50,159 bases of DNA from JAMLGJ01 sp047972145. Its GTDB lineage: Bacteria; Actinomycetota; Acidimicrobiia; Acidimicrobiales; Microtrichaceae. The stretch spans positions 1 to 50,159 of the forward strand of contig JBKEAI010000062.1 of NCBI GenBank assembly GCA_047972145.1. The letters are read 5' to 3'. Position 1 is the stretch's first letter. Each line of letters opens with the position of its first letter. The notes below the pieces were generated by a model. It ran no database searches. It saw only the letters and a list, made by a program, of their open reading frames with translations, and was not told the DNA's origin. The position numbers and the translations under genes were made by a program. Positions 26,462-35,239 of this stretch are shown here, in pieces.

Positions 26462-27225
26462 GCCTCCAGGCAGTCCGGTTGCTCGGCGATGATCCAGCTG
26501 AACAACGGCTGGGCGCTGAACCAGCCGGCGATCGCAGAACCGTTGAGTGCGTAGACCGACCTGGCCACGTCGTCGGGGATCGGCTGGGGCTCGCCCGCCG
26601 CCTCGGCGAGCAGTTGGGCCTGGCAGGTCCGCTCCATCGTGGTGAACCAGAACACCGCCTCGTCGACGGACTGCCCGGCGGTGACCAGTCCGTGGTTGGC
26701 GAGGATAGCGGCCTTGTTGTCGCCCAGCGCCGCGGCGATCCGCTTGCCCTCCTCGACGTCGTTCGCGATGCCGCCGTACTCGGTGTCGACCGCGTGGTCC
26801 TCGAAGAAGATGCACGCGTCCTGGGTGAGCGGCAACAGTGGCCGGTGCAGCGACGAGAACGCCTTGCCGTACACCGAGTGCGAATGCGCTGCCGAGATCA
26901 CATCGGGGCGCGCCGCGTGGATCGCGGCGTGGATGGCGAAGGCGGCCCGGTTCACCGGCCAGGTGCCCTCGACGACCTCACCCTGGTGGTTGACCAGGAT
27001 CAGGTCGGCCGCGCGTATCTGCTTGAAGCTCATGCCGAACGGGTTCACCCAGAAGTGATCCAGCCGTTCGGGGTCACGGGCGGTGATGTGCCCCGCCACC
27101 CCCTCATCGAAGCCGAGGCGCCCGAAGATCCGGAACGCCGCGGCGAGGCGTTGCTTGCGGTGCAGCCTCTCCTCGTCGGGGGTTCGGTCCAGGACCGGCA
27201 TGAGTTGTTCGGGTGGCTCGGCCAT
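26458..27225 (-). CDS. Class II aldolase/adducin-family protein
   Basis: 255 residues. Zinc ligands are visible as HSH in AAHSHS and a third His in LANHGLVTAG; GHITARDP and FWVNPFG match the family's N-terminal pattern. Members include fuculose-phosphate aldolases and, in actinobacteria, many proteins of unknown substrate near fatty-acid and steroid genes. No Shine-Dalgarno precedes the ATG; a TAGGCT hexamer lies 6 bases upstream, consistent with a leaderless message. It ends against the P450. Confidence 0.85.
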   Translation of the reverse strand: MAEPPEQLMPVLDRTPDEERLHRKQRLAAAFRIFGRLGFDEGVAGHITARDPERLDHFWVNPFGMSFKQIRAADLILVNHQGEVVEGTWPVNRAAFAIHAAIHAARPDVISAAHSHSVYGKAFSSLHRPLLPLTQDACIFFEDHAVDTEYGGIANDVEEGKRIAAALGDNKAAILANHGLVTAGQSVDEAVFWFTTMERTCQAQLLAEAAGEPQPIPDDVARSVYALNGSAIAGWFSAQPLFSWIIAEQPDCLEA

Positions 27226-27231
27226 CCCCAG

Positions 27232-27237
27232 AGCCTA
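27232..27237 (-). promoter_or_regulatory. Candidate -10 hexamer TAGGCT of the aldolase gene
   Basis: TANNNT on the minus strand, 6 bases before ATG 27225, with no ribosome site. This spacing is that of leaderless actinobacterial promoters. Confidence 0.35.
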
Positions 27238-27499
27238 TGCCCATGACCTGGGTGATTCCCTCAGCCTGGATCCATCGACCGGGCGGTATGATCGTGGCCA
27301 CAACGACGTCAGCGAGGTGCCCGAGTCTGTCCGGACTCACCACACACCCTTGCCCCCAACCCGCAGGGAGCGCAGCGACTGCAGGGGCGGGAGCACCGCG
27401 AGTCGCCCGCGGTCGATGACGACTGTGGCCTGGGACTATGACCTACCGCCACCGGGTACGAACCTGCTGCTGGGTCGGGTCGTTGTCAGCGTCGCGCTC

Positions 27500-27505
27500 T
27501 ACACT
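27500..27505 (+). promoter_or_regulatory. Candidate -10 hexamer TACACT of the toxin-antitoxin operon
   Basis: TACACT lies 7 bases before ATG 27513 and no Shine-Dalgarno is present. The nearest -35-like TTGTCA is too close for normal spacing. Confidence 0.4.
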
Positions 27506-27512
27506 CGAAGCC

Positions 27513-27752
27513 ATGGCCGTAACCGTTGAGCTGCCCGCCGAAGCGCTGCGACGCCTCGAAGCCGAAGCGGCGCGCCGCGAGGTCGGCATCGACGTCGTCA
27601 TCGCCGAGCTCGCCGAGACCCTCCCTGCCGACGACACCGACGACGCGCCGGTTCTCCGCCGGTTCACGCTCGCAGGGATCGGCGCATCGGACGGCACCCG
27701 GTTCGCCCGCGACGCGGATGAGTTGTTGGCCGAGGGCTTCGGCCGCGTCTGA
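27513..27752 (+). CDS. Antitoxin of a VapBC-type module
   Basis: 79 residues: a short beta strand (MAVTVELP) then a helix-rich part, ending in an acidic, extended tail (DADELLAEGFGRV). The pattern fits a ribbon-helix-helix antitoxin whose C-terminus wraps the toxin, but I do not recognise a specific family. ATG 27513 is chosen over the upstream in-frame ATG 27438 because the protein-like part and a -10-like hexamer begin here. It is followed after 15 bases by the PIN toxin. Confidence 0.7.
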   Translation: MAVTVELPAEALRRLEAEAARREVGIDVVIAELAETLPADDTDDAPVLRRFTLAGIGASDGTRFARDADELLAEGFGRV

Positions 27753-27767
27753 CCTGACAGGCCCGTC

Positions 27768-28178
27768 GTGCTGATCGTTGACACCGGTCCCCTCGTCGCG
27801 CTCGGGGATCGCCGCGACCCTGACCACGATGCCAGCCACGAGCTGCTGGCCAACGAAGCGGGGCCGCTGCGCACCACCGGGCTCGTTATCGCCGAAGCCG
27901 CCTACCTGCTGTGTCGCCAGGTCGGAATAGACGCCGAACTCGCGCTCTACACCGACATCGTCGAGGGGCGCTTCGTCGTCGACGGGCTCACCACCGCCGA
28001 GTGGCAACGGGTCGGCGAACTCGTCGACCGCTACCGCGACATGCCACTCGGTGGAACCGACGCCTCGGTCATCGTGCTCGCCGAACGCCACCGCGCCGAA
28101 CGGATCGCCACCCTCGACGAACGCCACTTCCGCGTCGTGGTCCCCGCCCACATCGACGCCTTCACCCTCGTCCCCTGA
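27768..28178 (+). CDS. vapC: PIN-domain ribonuclease toxin, VapC type
   Basis: 136 residues. The four acidic PIN residues are visible: Asp5 (VDTGPLVAL), Glu43 (LVIAEAAYLL), Asp98 (GTDASVIVLAE) and Asp117 (TLDERHF). It is therefore probably an active Mg-dependent RNase that cuts tRNA or rRNA when free of antitoxin. Start GTG 27768. The pair sits between an intact P450/aldolase block and a ruined P450, so it may have arrived with, or outlived, a rearrangement. Confidence 0.85.
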   Translation: MLIVDTGPLVALGDRRDPDHDASHELLANEAGPLRTTGLVIAEAAYLLCRQVGIDAELALYTDIVEGRFVVDGLTTAEWQRVGELVDRYRDMPLGGTDASVIVLAERHRAERIATLDERHFRVVVPAHIDAFTLVP

Positions 28179-28300
28179 CAGCCCAGTGCCGCGCCGCACC
28201 GATGCCCGGCTCGACCGGGTCGGCTTGCGACACTGCTCAGGTGCCGTACTGGCCATCGACGGGACGCACGGCGCGTGTTCGGGATCCGCAGGCTGCGCCT

Positions 28301-28610
28301 TCAGGGCCGGAACGGCAGCAACTCGAGTGCCCCTCCGAGCAGGCCGGTGGTGGTGTCGTTGCCTCCGGTGACCATCGTGAACACGAAGCGGTGTCGCGTA
28401 CAGCGTCGAACACGTCCGCGAACCGGCTGAGCACCAAGTAGGTGCCGAACTCGCGATGTTCACCACGGTGCACCGGGTCGTTGTCGCGCAACCACCGGTA
28501 GTCCTCCCAGGGCGAGCGCCACGTCGACGCGCCGCGCGCGAAGTACCCTCGGTGCCGGGTTCTGCATCCGTCGGCCCCACCGACGGATCGTGGATCTGGC
28601 CGGTCACCAC
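28301..28610 (-). pseudogene. Cytochrome P450 remnant with internal deletion
   Basis: Three frames give pieces of one P450. From 28610 to about 28545 an N-terminal leader (GTG, TGQIHDPSVGPTDAEPG). Then in another frame to 28390 the helix A/B region: WEDYRWLRDNDPVHR and GTYLVLSRFADVFDAVRDT. From 28387, in a third frame, it jumps to the I-helix: FVFTMVTGGNDTTTGLLGG, then ALELLPFRP and a stop at 28301-28303. Roughly 150 residues between helix B and helix I are missing, and everything after helix I, including the haem Cys. It begins 9 bases after the acyl-CoA synthetase stop, so the intact ancestor was probably the next gene of that operon. Confidence 0.75.
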
Positions 28611-28619
28611 AGGACCCGA

Positions 28620-30257
28620 CTAGTCGCCGCCGAGCTGTTCGAGCGCCGTCGCCTTGGCCCAGCGGTAGTCGGCCTTGCCCGACGGTGAGCGCACCATCTC
28701 CTCTACGAGCACCACCGCGCGCGGTGCCTTGTAGCCCGCGATCTGACCCTTCACGAACTCCCCGAGGTCTTCGGTGGTGGGGGAGGTCCCCCCGCGTGGC
28801 ACCACCACAGCGGTGACGCGTTCGCCCCAGCGTTCATCGGGTGTACCAACCACCACCGCATCGAAGACGTCGGGATGTCCCTTGAGGACGAGCTCGACCT
28901 CCTCGGGGAAGATCTTCTCGCCACCGGAGTTGATCGACACCGACCCGCGACCCAACAGGGTGATCGTGGAGTCCTCCTCGACCACGGCCATGTCGCCGGG
29001 GATCACCCACCGTTCGCCGTTGATCGTGGGGAACGTCTCGGCGGTCTTCTTGTCGTCCTTGTAGTAACCGAGGGGTATGTGGCCCCGCCTTGCGAGCCGG
29101 CCGACCACGCCATCTCCCGGGGTGGTCGGATTGCCGTCGTCATCGAGCACGATCGTGTGGTCCCCGAAGACGAAACGCGGCCGGCCCTGGTCGTCGGTGC
29201 CGGCGTGGGTGCCCTGGTATCCGGTCTCGGAAGCCCCGAGGGCGTCGTACATGATGACGTTCGGCAGCACCTCGCCGTAGCGCTGCTTGACCGCAGGGGA
29301 CAGGATCGCACCGCCTGAGCTGATCAGGAACAGCGACGACAGGTCGTAGTCGTCGCGGTGCTCCGCCAGGTGTTCAACCAGCGGCCTCGCCTGCGCATCA
29401 CCGACGAGGTTCATCACCATCGCCTTGTCATCGGCCGCGATCTTCCAGACCTCGGCCGGGTCGAGCTTTCGGGCGGTGCTCAGCACCATCTTGGTTCCCT
29501 GAAGCGAGTTGGCGGTGGCGGTCCACTGCGCCGCGCCGTGCATCAGAGGGGCGACCGGGAAACCGACCCCCGGGGTGCTCTCAGCAGTGCGTTCGGCGAC
29601 CTCACCCGGATGCGTGATCGGATCGCCCAGCGCGGTGACGATCGGTCCGATCGTGGAGAGGAAGAAGTCCTCGTGGGTCCACATCACGCCCTTGGGCATC
29701 CCGGTGGTGCCCCCGGTGTAGAGGATGTAGAGGTCCTCGTTGCTGCGCGGGTCGAAGTCGCGATCGGGCGATTCGGCACCCAGGGCGCTCTCGTAGTCCT
29801 CCGAGCCCGCTGCGTCGAGGTCCACCTCGGTTCCGTCGGCCCAGGCGAGCGCCGCGGCCAAGCCCGGCAACTCACCTCGGATGTTGGCGAGGATCGGGGC
29901 GAACTCCGCTCCGTGCACCACCGCCTTCGCGTCGGAGTTGTCGAGCAGGTACTGGAGCTCACCCTCCACATAGCGGTAGTTGACGTTCACCGGAACGGCC
30001 CGCAGCTTCCAGGCCGCCCACTGCGCCTCGACCCACTCGTTGCCGTTGTAGCCGTACACACCGACCTTGTCGCCCGGGCCCACCCCGCGTGCCGCGAGTG
30101 CGTGGGCGAGGCGGTTGGTGCGTGCTTCGAGCTCGGCGAGGGTGAGCTCGCGCCGGCCACCGTGGGCGTTGGGTACGACCATGGCCGGCCGATCCCCGAC
30201 CACGTCGACGACCGATTCGAACAGGTCTGCGAGGTTCCAGGTCTTCGGTTCGCTCAT
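28620..30257 (-). CDS. Acyl-CoA synthetase (FadD-like, AMP-forming)
   Basis: 545 residues, ANL superfamily. The P-loop LYILYTGGTTGMPKGVMW, the A5-like MYDALGASETG, and the C-terminal GRGSVSINSGGEKIFPEEVE with PSGKADYRW (catalytic Lys) are all present. It activates a carboxylic acid to the CoA thioester through an acyl-adenylate. The sequence resembles actinobacterial FadD3/FadD17-type enzymes near steroid or fatty-acid genes; the substrate cannot be read off. There is no ribosome site; TATGGT sits 6 bases before the ATG. It is divergent from the SDR, and downstream lies the P450 relic. Confidence 0.9.
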   Translation of the reverse strand: MSEPKTWNLADLFESVVDVVGDRPAMVVPNAHGGRRELTLAELEARTNRLAHALAARGVGPGDKVGVYGYNGNEWVEAQWAAWKLRAVPVNVNYRYVEGELQYLLDNSDAKAVVHGAEFAPILANIRGELPGLAAALAWADGTEVDLDAAGSEDYESALGAESPDRDFDPRSNEDLYILYTGGTTGMPKGVMWTHEDFFLSTIGPIVTALGDPITHPGEVAERTAESTPGVGFPVAPLMHGAAQWTATANSLQGTKMVLSTARKLDPAEVWKIAADDKAMVMNLVGDAQARPLVEHLAEHRDDYDLSSLFLISSGGAILSPAVKQRYGEVLPNVIMYDALGASETGYQGTHAGTDDQGRPRFVFGDHTIVLDDDGNPTTPGDGVVGRLARRGHIPLGYYKDDKKTAETFPTINGERWVIPGDMAVVEEDSTITLLGRGSVSINSGGEKIFPEEVELVLKGHPDVFDAVVVGTPDERWGERVTAVVVPRGGTSPTTEDLGEFVKGQIAGYKAPRAVVLVEEMVRSPSGKADYRWAKATALEQLGGD

Positions 30258-30263
30258 CGCCGC

Positions 30264-30269
30264 ACCATA
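30264..30269 (-). promoter_or_regulatory. Candidate -10 hexamer TATGGT of the acyl-CoA synthetase gene
   Basis: Minus-strand TATGGT, 6 bases before ATG 30257. Together with TACGGT for the divergent SDR it forms a back-to-back pair in a 56-base gap. Confidence 0.4.
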
Positions 30270-30299
30270 GCGATCGGGAAGCCCGAGTGTCCCCAGGGC

Positions 30300-30305
30300 T
30301 ACGGT
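30300..30305 (+). promoter_or_regulatory. Candidate -10 hexamer TACGGT of the SDR gene
   Basis: TACGGT ends 8 bases before ATG 30314, with C-rich sequence and no Shine-Dalgarno between, consistent with a leaderless transcript. Confidence 0.4.
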
Positions 30306-30313
30306 GCACCCCC

Positions 30314-31102
30314 ATGACCGTGACCCACACCGACGCCGACCAACTCTTCTCCCTCGAGGGCCGTACCGCTGTGGTGACCGGCGGGACCAGCGGGATCGGC
30401 CTCATGATCGCCGGCGGGTTCGTGGACGCCGGTGCCAGGGTGATCGTCACCTCGCGCAAGGCCGACGCGGTCCAAGCGGCCGTCGAATCGCTGGGCGAGC
30501 GCGGCGAGGTGGAGGGCACCACGTCGAACCTGTCCACCGAGGAGGGTTGCCGGGAGTTCGCGGATTGGATGGCCGAACGCCACGATTCGCTCGATGTGCT
30601 CGTCAACAACGCCGGTGCCACCTGGGGGGTGCCACTCGAAGAGCACGACGAGGCGTCGTGGTCCAAGGTGCTCGACCTGAACGTCAAGGGCGTGTTCCAC
30701 ACCACCAAGTTCCTCCTGCCATTGCTGCGCTCGGCGGGCACCGCGGATGAGCCGGCGCGGGTGATCAACATCGGGTCGATCAACGGCATCGAGCCACCGA
30801 TCCTCGAGACCTACTCCTATTCGGCCTCCAAGGCCGCGGTCCACATGCTCACCAGGCATCTCGCCGCCCAGCTCGCGCCGCAGATCACCGTCAACGCGGT
30901 GGCCCCCGGTGCGTTCCCCTCCAAGATGATGAGGGAGACCCTCGAGACCTTCGGCGAGCAGATCGCAGCGTCGACCCCGCTCAAGAGGGTGGGTCGGCCC
31001 GACGACATGGCCGGGGTGACCAGGTTCCTGGCGTCGCGTGCGGGGGCGTTCCTCACCGGCGCGGTCATCCCCGTGGACGGAGGTGCATCCACCTGCGGGT
31101 GA
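30314..31102 (+). CDS. Short-chain dehydrogenase/reductase
   Basis: 262 residues, classical SDR. TGGTSGIG (nucleotide loop) near residue 25, NNAG, catalytic Ser in INIGSING, and YSYSASKAA (YxxxK) are present; VDGGAST closes the protein. The presence of Arg in TSRK after beta-2 suggests NADP preference. The family includes 3-oxoacyl and hydroxysteroid dehydrogenases. ATG 30314 is preferred to the start 27 bases earlier because of the -10-like hexamer immediately before it. Divergent from the acyl-CoA synthetase, with which it may share a lipid substrate. Confidence 0.88.
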   Translation: MTVTHTDADQLFSLEGRTAVVTGGTSGIGLMIAGGFVDAGARVIVTSRKADAVQAAVESLGERGEVEGTTSNLSTEEGCREFADWMAERHDSLDVLVNNAGATWGVPLEEHDEASWSKVLDLNVKGVFHTTKFLLPLLRSAGTADEPARVINIGSINGIEPPILETYSYSASKAAVHMLTRHLAAQLAPQITVNAVAPGAFPSKMMRETLETFGEQIAASTPLKRVGRPDDMAGVTRFLASRAGAFLTGAVIPVDGGASTCG

Positions 31103-31129
31103 CCGCCCGGCGATGGCTCGTGGGAGCGG

Positions 31130-32386
31130 TCAGCCGGTGGCGTCTCCCATCACGGCTTCGGTGACCACGCGGGCCGCGTCGTCGGTGGTGAACTTGTCGG
31201 TGCCCGGCGGGTAGATCGAGGGTCCGAGTCTCGTGACCACCGTGCGGGATCCCGGATCGACCGCCACGATCTGGCCACCCAGGCCGAGCGCGAAGAACAT
31301 GTCCTCAGGTGCACCGGCGACCATTTGTGAGTCCGCCGGTGTCACAGCTCCACCGCTCGCGGTCTCGGGGCTCAGCACCGGGCCGACCCGGTTGAGCCAC
31401 CACAACCAGCCGTACGCCGCGTTGAGCTCTTGGCTGGACTCACCCGTGGAGCGCTGCATCCAATCCGCTGATACGACCTGCTCGCCGTCCCATTCGCCCT
31501 GGTTGAGCGCCATCAGCCCGAACCGTGCGAGGTCCCGACACGTCGACTGCACGCCGATGAACGCGAGCGGGTTGCCCGCACGGTCACGGTTCCAGCTCGA
31601 ATCGGCCATGCCCAACGGCTCGAAGAGTCGTTCGGTCCCGAACTCCGCCATGTCGGTACCGGTCGCCTGTGTTACGACCTCTTCGAGGGTCTGGATCGCC
31701 GAGTTGTTGTACGCCCACGTGGTGCCGGGTTCGGACTGTTGGGAGAGTCCGATCGCAAACCCCGTCTTGTCGACGGCCTGGACGGCCATCTTGCCGTAGT
31801 CGGTGGCGAGGTCGTGGTAGCGGCCCGAGGTGTTGTTGAGGAGCGCTTCGACGGTGACGTCCTCCGAAGGGGTGCCCACCCACTGGGGTATCCACGTCGA
31901 TGCCGGCTGGTCGACCGAGAGGTCTCCGTCATCGGATGCGATGCCCACGAGCACGCTGGTGAAGCTCTTGGAAGCCGAGAAGATCTCTCTCGAGGTCTGC
32001 GGTGTGGTGCCGTTCCAGTACCACTCCGCGACGAGCCTCCCGTCGCGGGTGACCACGAGGCAGTCCGACCTTCCCTGCTCCGCTGATGCAGCTACCTCGT
32101 CGAGCACCCCGGGGTCGAGTCCTGCGGCTTGCGGTGTCCAACGTTCCCACTCGGTGCCCGGAAAGACATCTTGTATGGGCTCCGCCGGCGCGGTGGTCTC
32201 GGTGGGTCGGGTGGTCTCGACCTCGGCCGCGGGCTCTGCCTCGGCGGGTTCGCGCACGTCGTCCCCGGATGCCTCCGTCGAGGGCTTCGAGCACGCGCCC
32301 GACGCCAGGGCGAGCGACAACATCGAGGCCAGGGCGACCAACAGCGGTCGCGGCGTGGTTAGGGGAGGTCGCATCGCCGTGGGCAT
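31130..32386 (-). CDS. Beta-lactamase-family serine hydrolase, lipoprotein
   Basis: About 418 residues. A signal peptide ends in a lipobox LASGAC, so the protein is exported and lipid-anchored. A Thr/Glu/Ala-rich linker follows, then a class C-type fold with SASKSF (nucleophile SxxK), WAYNNS (YxN) and LGLGGQ in place of the KTG/HxG triad. Such proteins are esterases, D-aminopeptidases or 6-aminohexanoate-dimer hydrolase relatives more often than true beta-lactamases. Start ATG 32386, or 32374 twelve bases on; both keep the signal peptide. The longer frame beyond is antisense to the small plus-strand gene. Confidence 0.85.
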   Translation of the reverse strand: MPTAMRPPLTTPRPLLVALASMLSLALASGACSKPSTEASGDDVREPAEAEPAAEVETTRPTETTAPAEPIQDVFPGTEWERWTPQAAGLDPGVLDEVAASAEQGRSDCLVVTRDGRLVAEWYWNGTTPQTSREIFSASKSFTSVLVGIASDDGDLSVDQPASTWIPQWVGTPSEDVTVEALLNNTSGRYHDLATDYGKMAVQAVDKTGFAIGLSQQSEPGTTWAYNNSAIQTLEEVVTQATGTDMAEFGTERLFEPLGMADSSWNRDRAGNPLAFIGVQSTCRDLARFGLMALNQGEWDGEQVVSADWMQRSTGESSQELNAAYGWLWWLNRVGPVLSPETASGGAVTPADSQMVAGAPEDMFFALGLGGQIVAVDPGSRTVVTRLGPSIYPPGTDKFTTDDAARVVTEAVMGDATG

Positions 32387-32497
32387 TCCATGCGTTGTGA
32401 GTATTCCACCCGGCGACCACCGGATCCGTTCATGGGCGCACAACCGCGGTGCGAGCCGATATGTTGGGGGCCCACAACCCGACAGCCAGGGAGAACC

Positions 32498-32707
32498 ATG
32501 AGTACCGCCACCAAGGAATCCACCGCCATCGACGAGCTGGCCAAGGCGCTGGACGACGTGTCCGAGGACATCTCGAAGAAGTCCCACCGCCTGCTCAAGC
32601 TGATGATCCTGATCGGCATCGGCGCGATCGTGTTCGCCGTGATCAAGCAGATGACCTCCGATTCGGAGCCCGAGCCCTACGAGCCAGCGGGATCGAAGAG
32701 CTCCTGA
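32498..32707 (+). CDS. Small single-pass membrane protein
   Basis: 69 residues: a charged, helical N-terminal half (DELAKALDDVSEDISKKS), one membrane helix (LLKLMILIGIGAIVFAVI) and an acidic, Pro-rich tail. The ribosome site AGGGAGA precedes the ATG. I recognise no family. It opens the plus-strand run that continues with the PPOX and CREST genes, and its size and layout suggest an accessory or scaffold role; function unknown. Confidence 0.75.
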   Translation: MSTATKESTAIDELAKALDDVSEDISKKSHRLLKLMILIGIGAIVFAVIKQMTSDSEPEPYEPAGSKSS

Positions 32708-32763
32708 ACCCGCTGGACCGGTAGCCCCGGCACGTGGGTACCAACGAGCGTTCCAAGGTCGCC

Positions 32764-33243
32764 ATGACCGCTCCGGAGGTGGATTCCTACCTCCGGCGCA
32801 GCCGGACGATGACCCTGGCCACCCTCGGAGCCGATGGTCGACCACATCTCGTCGCCATGTGGTACGCCTACATCGACGGAGAGATCTGGTTCGAGACCAA
32901 GGCGCGCTCGCAGAAGGCCGTGAACCTGGGCCGCGAGCCGCGGGTCACGGTCCTCGTGGAGGACGGCGAGACCTACGACTCCCTGAGGGGCGTGTCGATC
33001 GACGGTGTCGCCACGATCACCGACGATCCGGATCAGCTCTGGGCCGTCGGCGTGGACGTCTGGGAGCGCTACAACGGCCCCTACGGCGACGAGGTCAAGC
33101 CGTTGGTGGAGTTCATGTTGCACAAGCGCGTCGCGGTTCGGGTGACCACGGAGCGCGTGCGCAGCTGGGATCACCGCAAGTTGGCCGTGGAGCCGCTCGC
33201 GCTCGGTGGTAGCACGGCCGAGTTCATCCACGAGCGCGGCTGA
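32764..33243 (+). CDS. PPOX-fold (F420/FMN) flavoprotein
   Basis: About 159 residues, split beta-barrel of the pyridoxamine-phosphate-oxidase superfamily. TMTLATLGADGRPHLVAMWY is the typical N-terminal strand pair, and FETKARSQKAVNL the cofactor-contact segment. The general pattern fits the actinobacterial F420-dependent FDOR group. ATG 32764 is favoured by an AAGG 5 bases upstream; GTG 32734 would add ten residues. Substrate unknown. It is 12 bases before the CREST gene. Confidence 0.8.
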   Translation: MTAPEVDSYLRRSRTMTLATLGADGRPHLVAMWYAYIDGEIWFETKARSQKAVNLGREPRVTVLVEDGETYDSLRGVSIDGVATITDDPDQLWAVGVDVWERYNGPYGDEVKPLVEFMLHKRVAVRVTTERVRSWDHRKLAVEPLALGGSTAEFIHERG

Positions 33244-33255
33244 GCGCCCTACTCC

Positions 33256-33825
33256 TTGGCATCGCTGTCGGCCGCGGTGAAGTCGCAGACGGGAACCCTC
33301 GGCGACAGCGACTGCGAAGCCCTCCGGTCCGGTCTGCTCGCGCAACCGGTCAATGCAGTGTCGTCGTTGGGATATGTCGCTGCCGGCGCCTGGTTCTCCA
33401 CCCGGATCACATCGCTCCCACGGTCCCAGCGCCCCGCGGCCGGCGCGTACGGAGCCGCGCTGGTCCTGAGCGGGTTGGGCAGCGTGGCCTACCACGGTCC
33501 GCAGTTCAGCGGCGCACAGTGGTTGCACGACCTGCCGATCGTCGCTCTCGTCGCCCTCGGTGCAGGTGTACCCCTGGTGCGGGCGGTGCGGTCGTGCAGC
33601 GCCGTGCCCGGTGCCGACAGGTCGAAGCTGTCCGCGCTGGGCGCGATCGTCGCCCTGTCGTTGGGGTCCTACGTGCTCGGGCGCACGGGTGGTCCGTTGT
33701 GCAGGCCTGACTCCCCGCTTCAGCTCCATGGGTTGTGGCACATCGGCACCGCATCGGCGGCGACGCTGTGGGCGACGATGTTGTGGCCACGCACCACCTC
33801 CCAGCGGGAGCCCGGCGATGCCTGA
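33256..33825 (+). CDS. CREST-superfamily (ceramidase-like) membrane hydrolase
   Basis: 189 residues with about six hydrophobic segments. The motif set of alkaline ceramidases is complete: GDSDCE and QPVNAVSSLGYV at the N-terminus, Ser76-x3-His80 (SVAYH), Asp92 (LHDLP) and His158-x3-His162 (HGLWH). In characterised members these bind zinc and cleave an amide. Bacterial homologues are poorly studied. The start is TTG 33256 with no visible ribosome site (GTG 33277 is an alternative). The last 8 bases overlap the acyltransferase start, so the two are coupled and probably act on the same lipid. Confidence 0.75.
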   Translation: MASLSAAVKSQTGTLGDSDCEALRSGLLAQPVNAVSSLGYVAAGAWFSTRITSLPRSQRPAAGAYGAALVLSGLGSVAYHGPQFSGAQWLHDLPIVALVALGAGVPLVRAVRSCSAVPGADRSKLSALGAIVALSLGSYVLGRTGGPLCRPDSPLQLHGLWHIGTASAATLWATMLWPRTTSQREPGDA

Positions 33826-35239
33826 CGGGCTCGGCCGCGGTGCCTGGACCCGGCACCCTCTCCTGGCGCGCGTCGTGTCGGGCGTCGCGTCGGTCACCTG
33901 GCGACAGGTCGACTCGGGTGACCTGGCCGACACCGACAGGGGTCCGGTGCTCGTGGTCGCCAACCACTTCGGCGGAGCCGCGGATGCGATCGTACTGATG
34001 AGTGTGTTGCCCAGGCGTCCCCGGATCCTCGCGGACGACACGATCTGGCGGTACCCCGTGGCCAAGCAGATCATGGAGGGGATCGGGGCGATCCCCGTGC
34101 ACCGCGGACGCAGTGCCAAGGGTGGACCTGCCAGCAAGGGCCAGGACAACAGCGACATGTTCGGTGCTTGTCACGATGCGTTGGCCGCCGGGGAGGTGGT
34201 GCTGATCTTCCCCGAGGGGATCACGCGCGAGGAACCCAGCATCGGCAAGGTGCGCAGCGGTGCCGCGCGGATCGCGCTCGGGGCACGGGCGGCAGGGGTC
34301 GAGGGGATCCGCATCGTCGCGGTGGGTATCCACTACGACGACAAGGCGGCGTTCCGCTCCAGCGTGTACGTGCACCCCGGCGAGGTGATCGATCTGGATG
34401 GGCTGTTGGCCTCCCCGGATGGGCTCCAGACAGCCACGAGCACAAGCACCGACACGGGCTCGGCGGTCGACCGTGAATCGGCAGTCGACCATGAAGAGGT
34501 GGAGGAGCTCACCGCACTGGTCGATGCCCGCCTGCGGGGTGCCGCGCCCAACTACGACGACTGGCGTGAGGCGAGGGCGTTGCAGACCGCTGCTGAGGCG
34601 TGGCTGAGGGACCAGGCGCCCGAGCGCTCCGTACCGGTCGGCCTCCGTGACCGCCTCGGGGGTTGGTTGGCCACCACCGAAGTCCACGATCGGATCGAGG
34701 ATGCTGCGAGCGGGTACCGCGAAACGCTGTCGTTCGCCGGGGTGGACGACACCTGGGCCACAGAGGGTGTGTCGGGGTTCAGGGGCCGATCCCTCGTGAC
34801 GCTGATCACGTGGGTGCTGATGCTGCCCTATGCCGCGGCCGGCCTGGTGATGCACGGGGTGCCGCTGGCGTTGAGCTGGCTTGTCAGCCGGATCCGGCTC
34901 GCCCCGGCGGTGATGGCGACGATACTGCCGATCGCCTCGGCGGCGTTGTTCGCCATGGCCAGCGTGTTCTGGTTGGTCGTCGGCTGGAGGTTCGACACTT
35001 GGGCCGGCATGTTGGTGGCGGCGGTGATGATCCCGGTCGGCTTCGGTGCCCTGGTCGGGGTGGCCGAGCGGGCGCAGCTCTGGCGCCGGGGGTTGAACAA
35101 CCGGATGCTGGGTGTGGGTGCAACCGTCGGGCATCTCGCCGCGCAGCGTTCCACGGTGGTCGATCTGGTCGATGCGCAGATCGTCGCAGCGCTGGGTGGC
35201 CACGGGAGGTCGCGCTCGGACGACGGAGCAGCGCCTTGA
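33818..35239 (+). CDS. PlsC-type acyltransferase with C-terminal membrane domain
   Basis: 473 residues. The acyltransferase region has NHFGGAAD (His with Asp six residues on, the spacing of the actinobacterial NHFGG group rather than the classical HX4D), IPVHRGR and FPEGITREE. After a long helical middle part, two or three membrane helices occur at about 325-415. It probably transfers an acyl chain to a lysophospholipid or glycerol phosphate at the membrane. ATG 33818 overlaps the CREST gene; the frame upstream of it is a shadow. The stop overlaps the next small gene as TTGA. Confidence 0.85.
   Translation: MPDGLGRGAWTRHPLLARVVSGVASVTWRQVDSGDLADTDRGPVLVVANHFGGAADAIVLMSVLPRRPRILADDTIWRYPVAKQIMEGIGAIPVHRGRSAKGGPASKGQDNSDMFGACHDALAAGEVVLIFPEGITREEPSIGKVRSGAARIALGARAAGVEGIRIVAVGIHYDDKAAFRSSVYVHPGEVIDLDGLLASPDGLQTATSTSTDTGSAVDRESAVDHEEVEELTALVDARLRGAAPNYDDWREARALQTAAEAWLRDQAPERSVPVGLRDRLGGWLATTEVHDRIEDAASGYRETLSFAGVDDTWATEGVSGFRGRSLVTLITWVLMLPYAAAGLVMHGVPLALSWLVSRIRLAPAVMATILPIASAALFAMASVFWLVVGWRFDTWAGMLVAAVMIPVGFGALVGVAERAQLWRRGLNNRMLGVGATVGHLAAQRSTVVDLVDAQIVAALGGHGRSRSDDGAAP

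Larger units (their letters stand above)
27226..27512. other. Divergent intergenic region between aldolase and antitoxin
   Basis: 287 bases with no convincing gene. It holds -10-like hexamers at both ends (27232-27237 on minus, 27500-27505 on plus). The middle contains the imperfect repeat of a GCAG/CTGC-rich tract around 27360-27395 but no clear inverted repeat. Short frames here have no protein-like composition. Confidence 0.5.

Noticed and set aside
27486..28610. Single long minus-strand gene across the toxin-antitoxin region
   Set aside because: The plus strand carries the PIN active-site residues and antitoxin; only the first 20 codons of this frame match the P450 relic.
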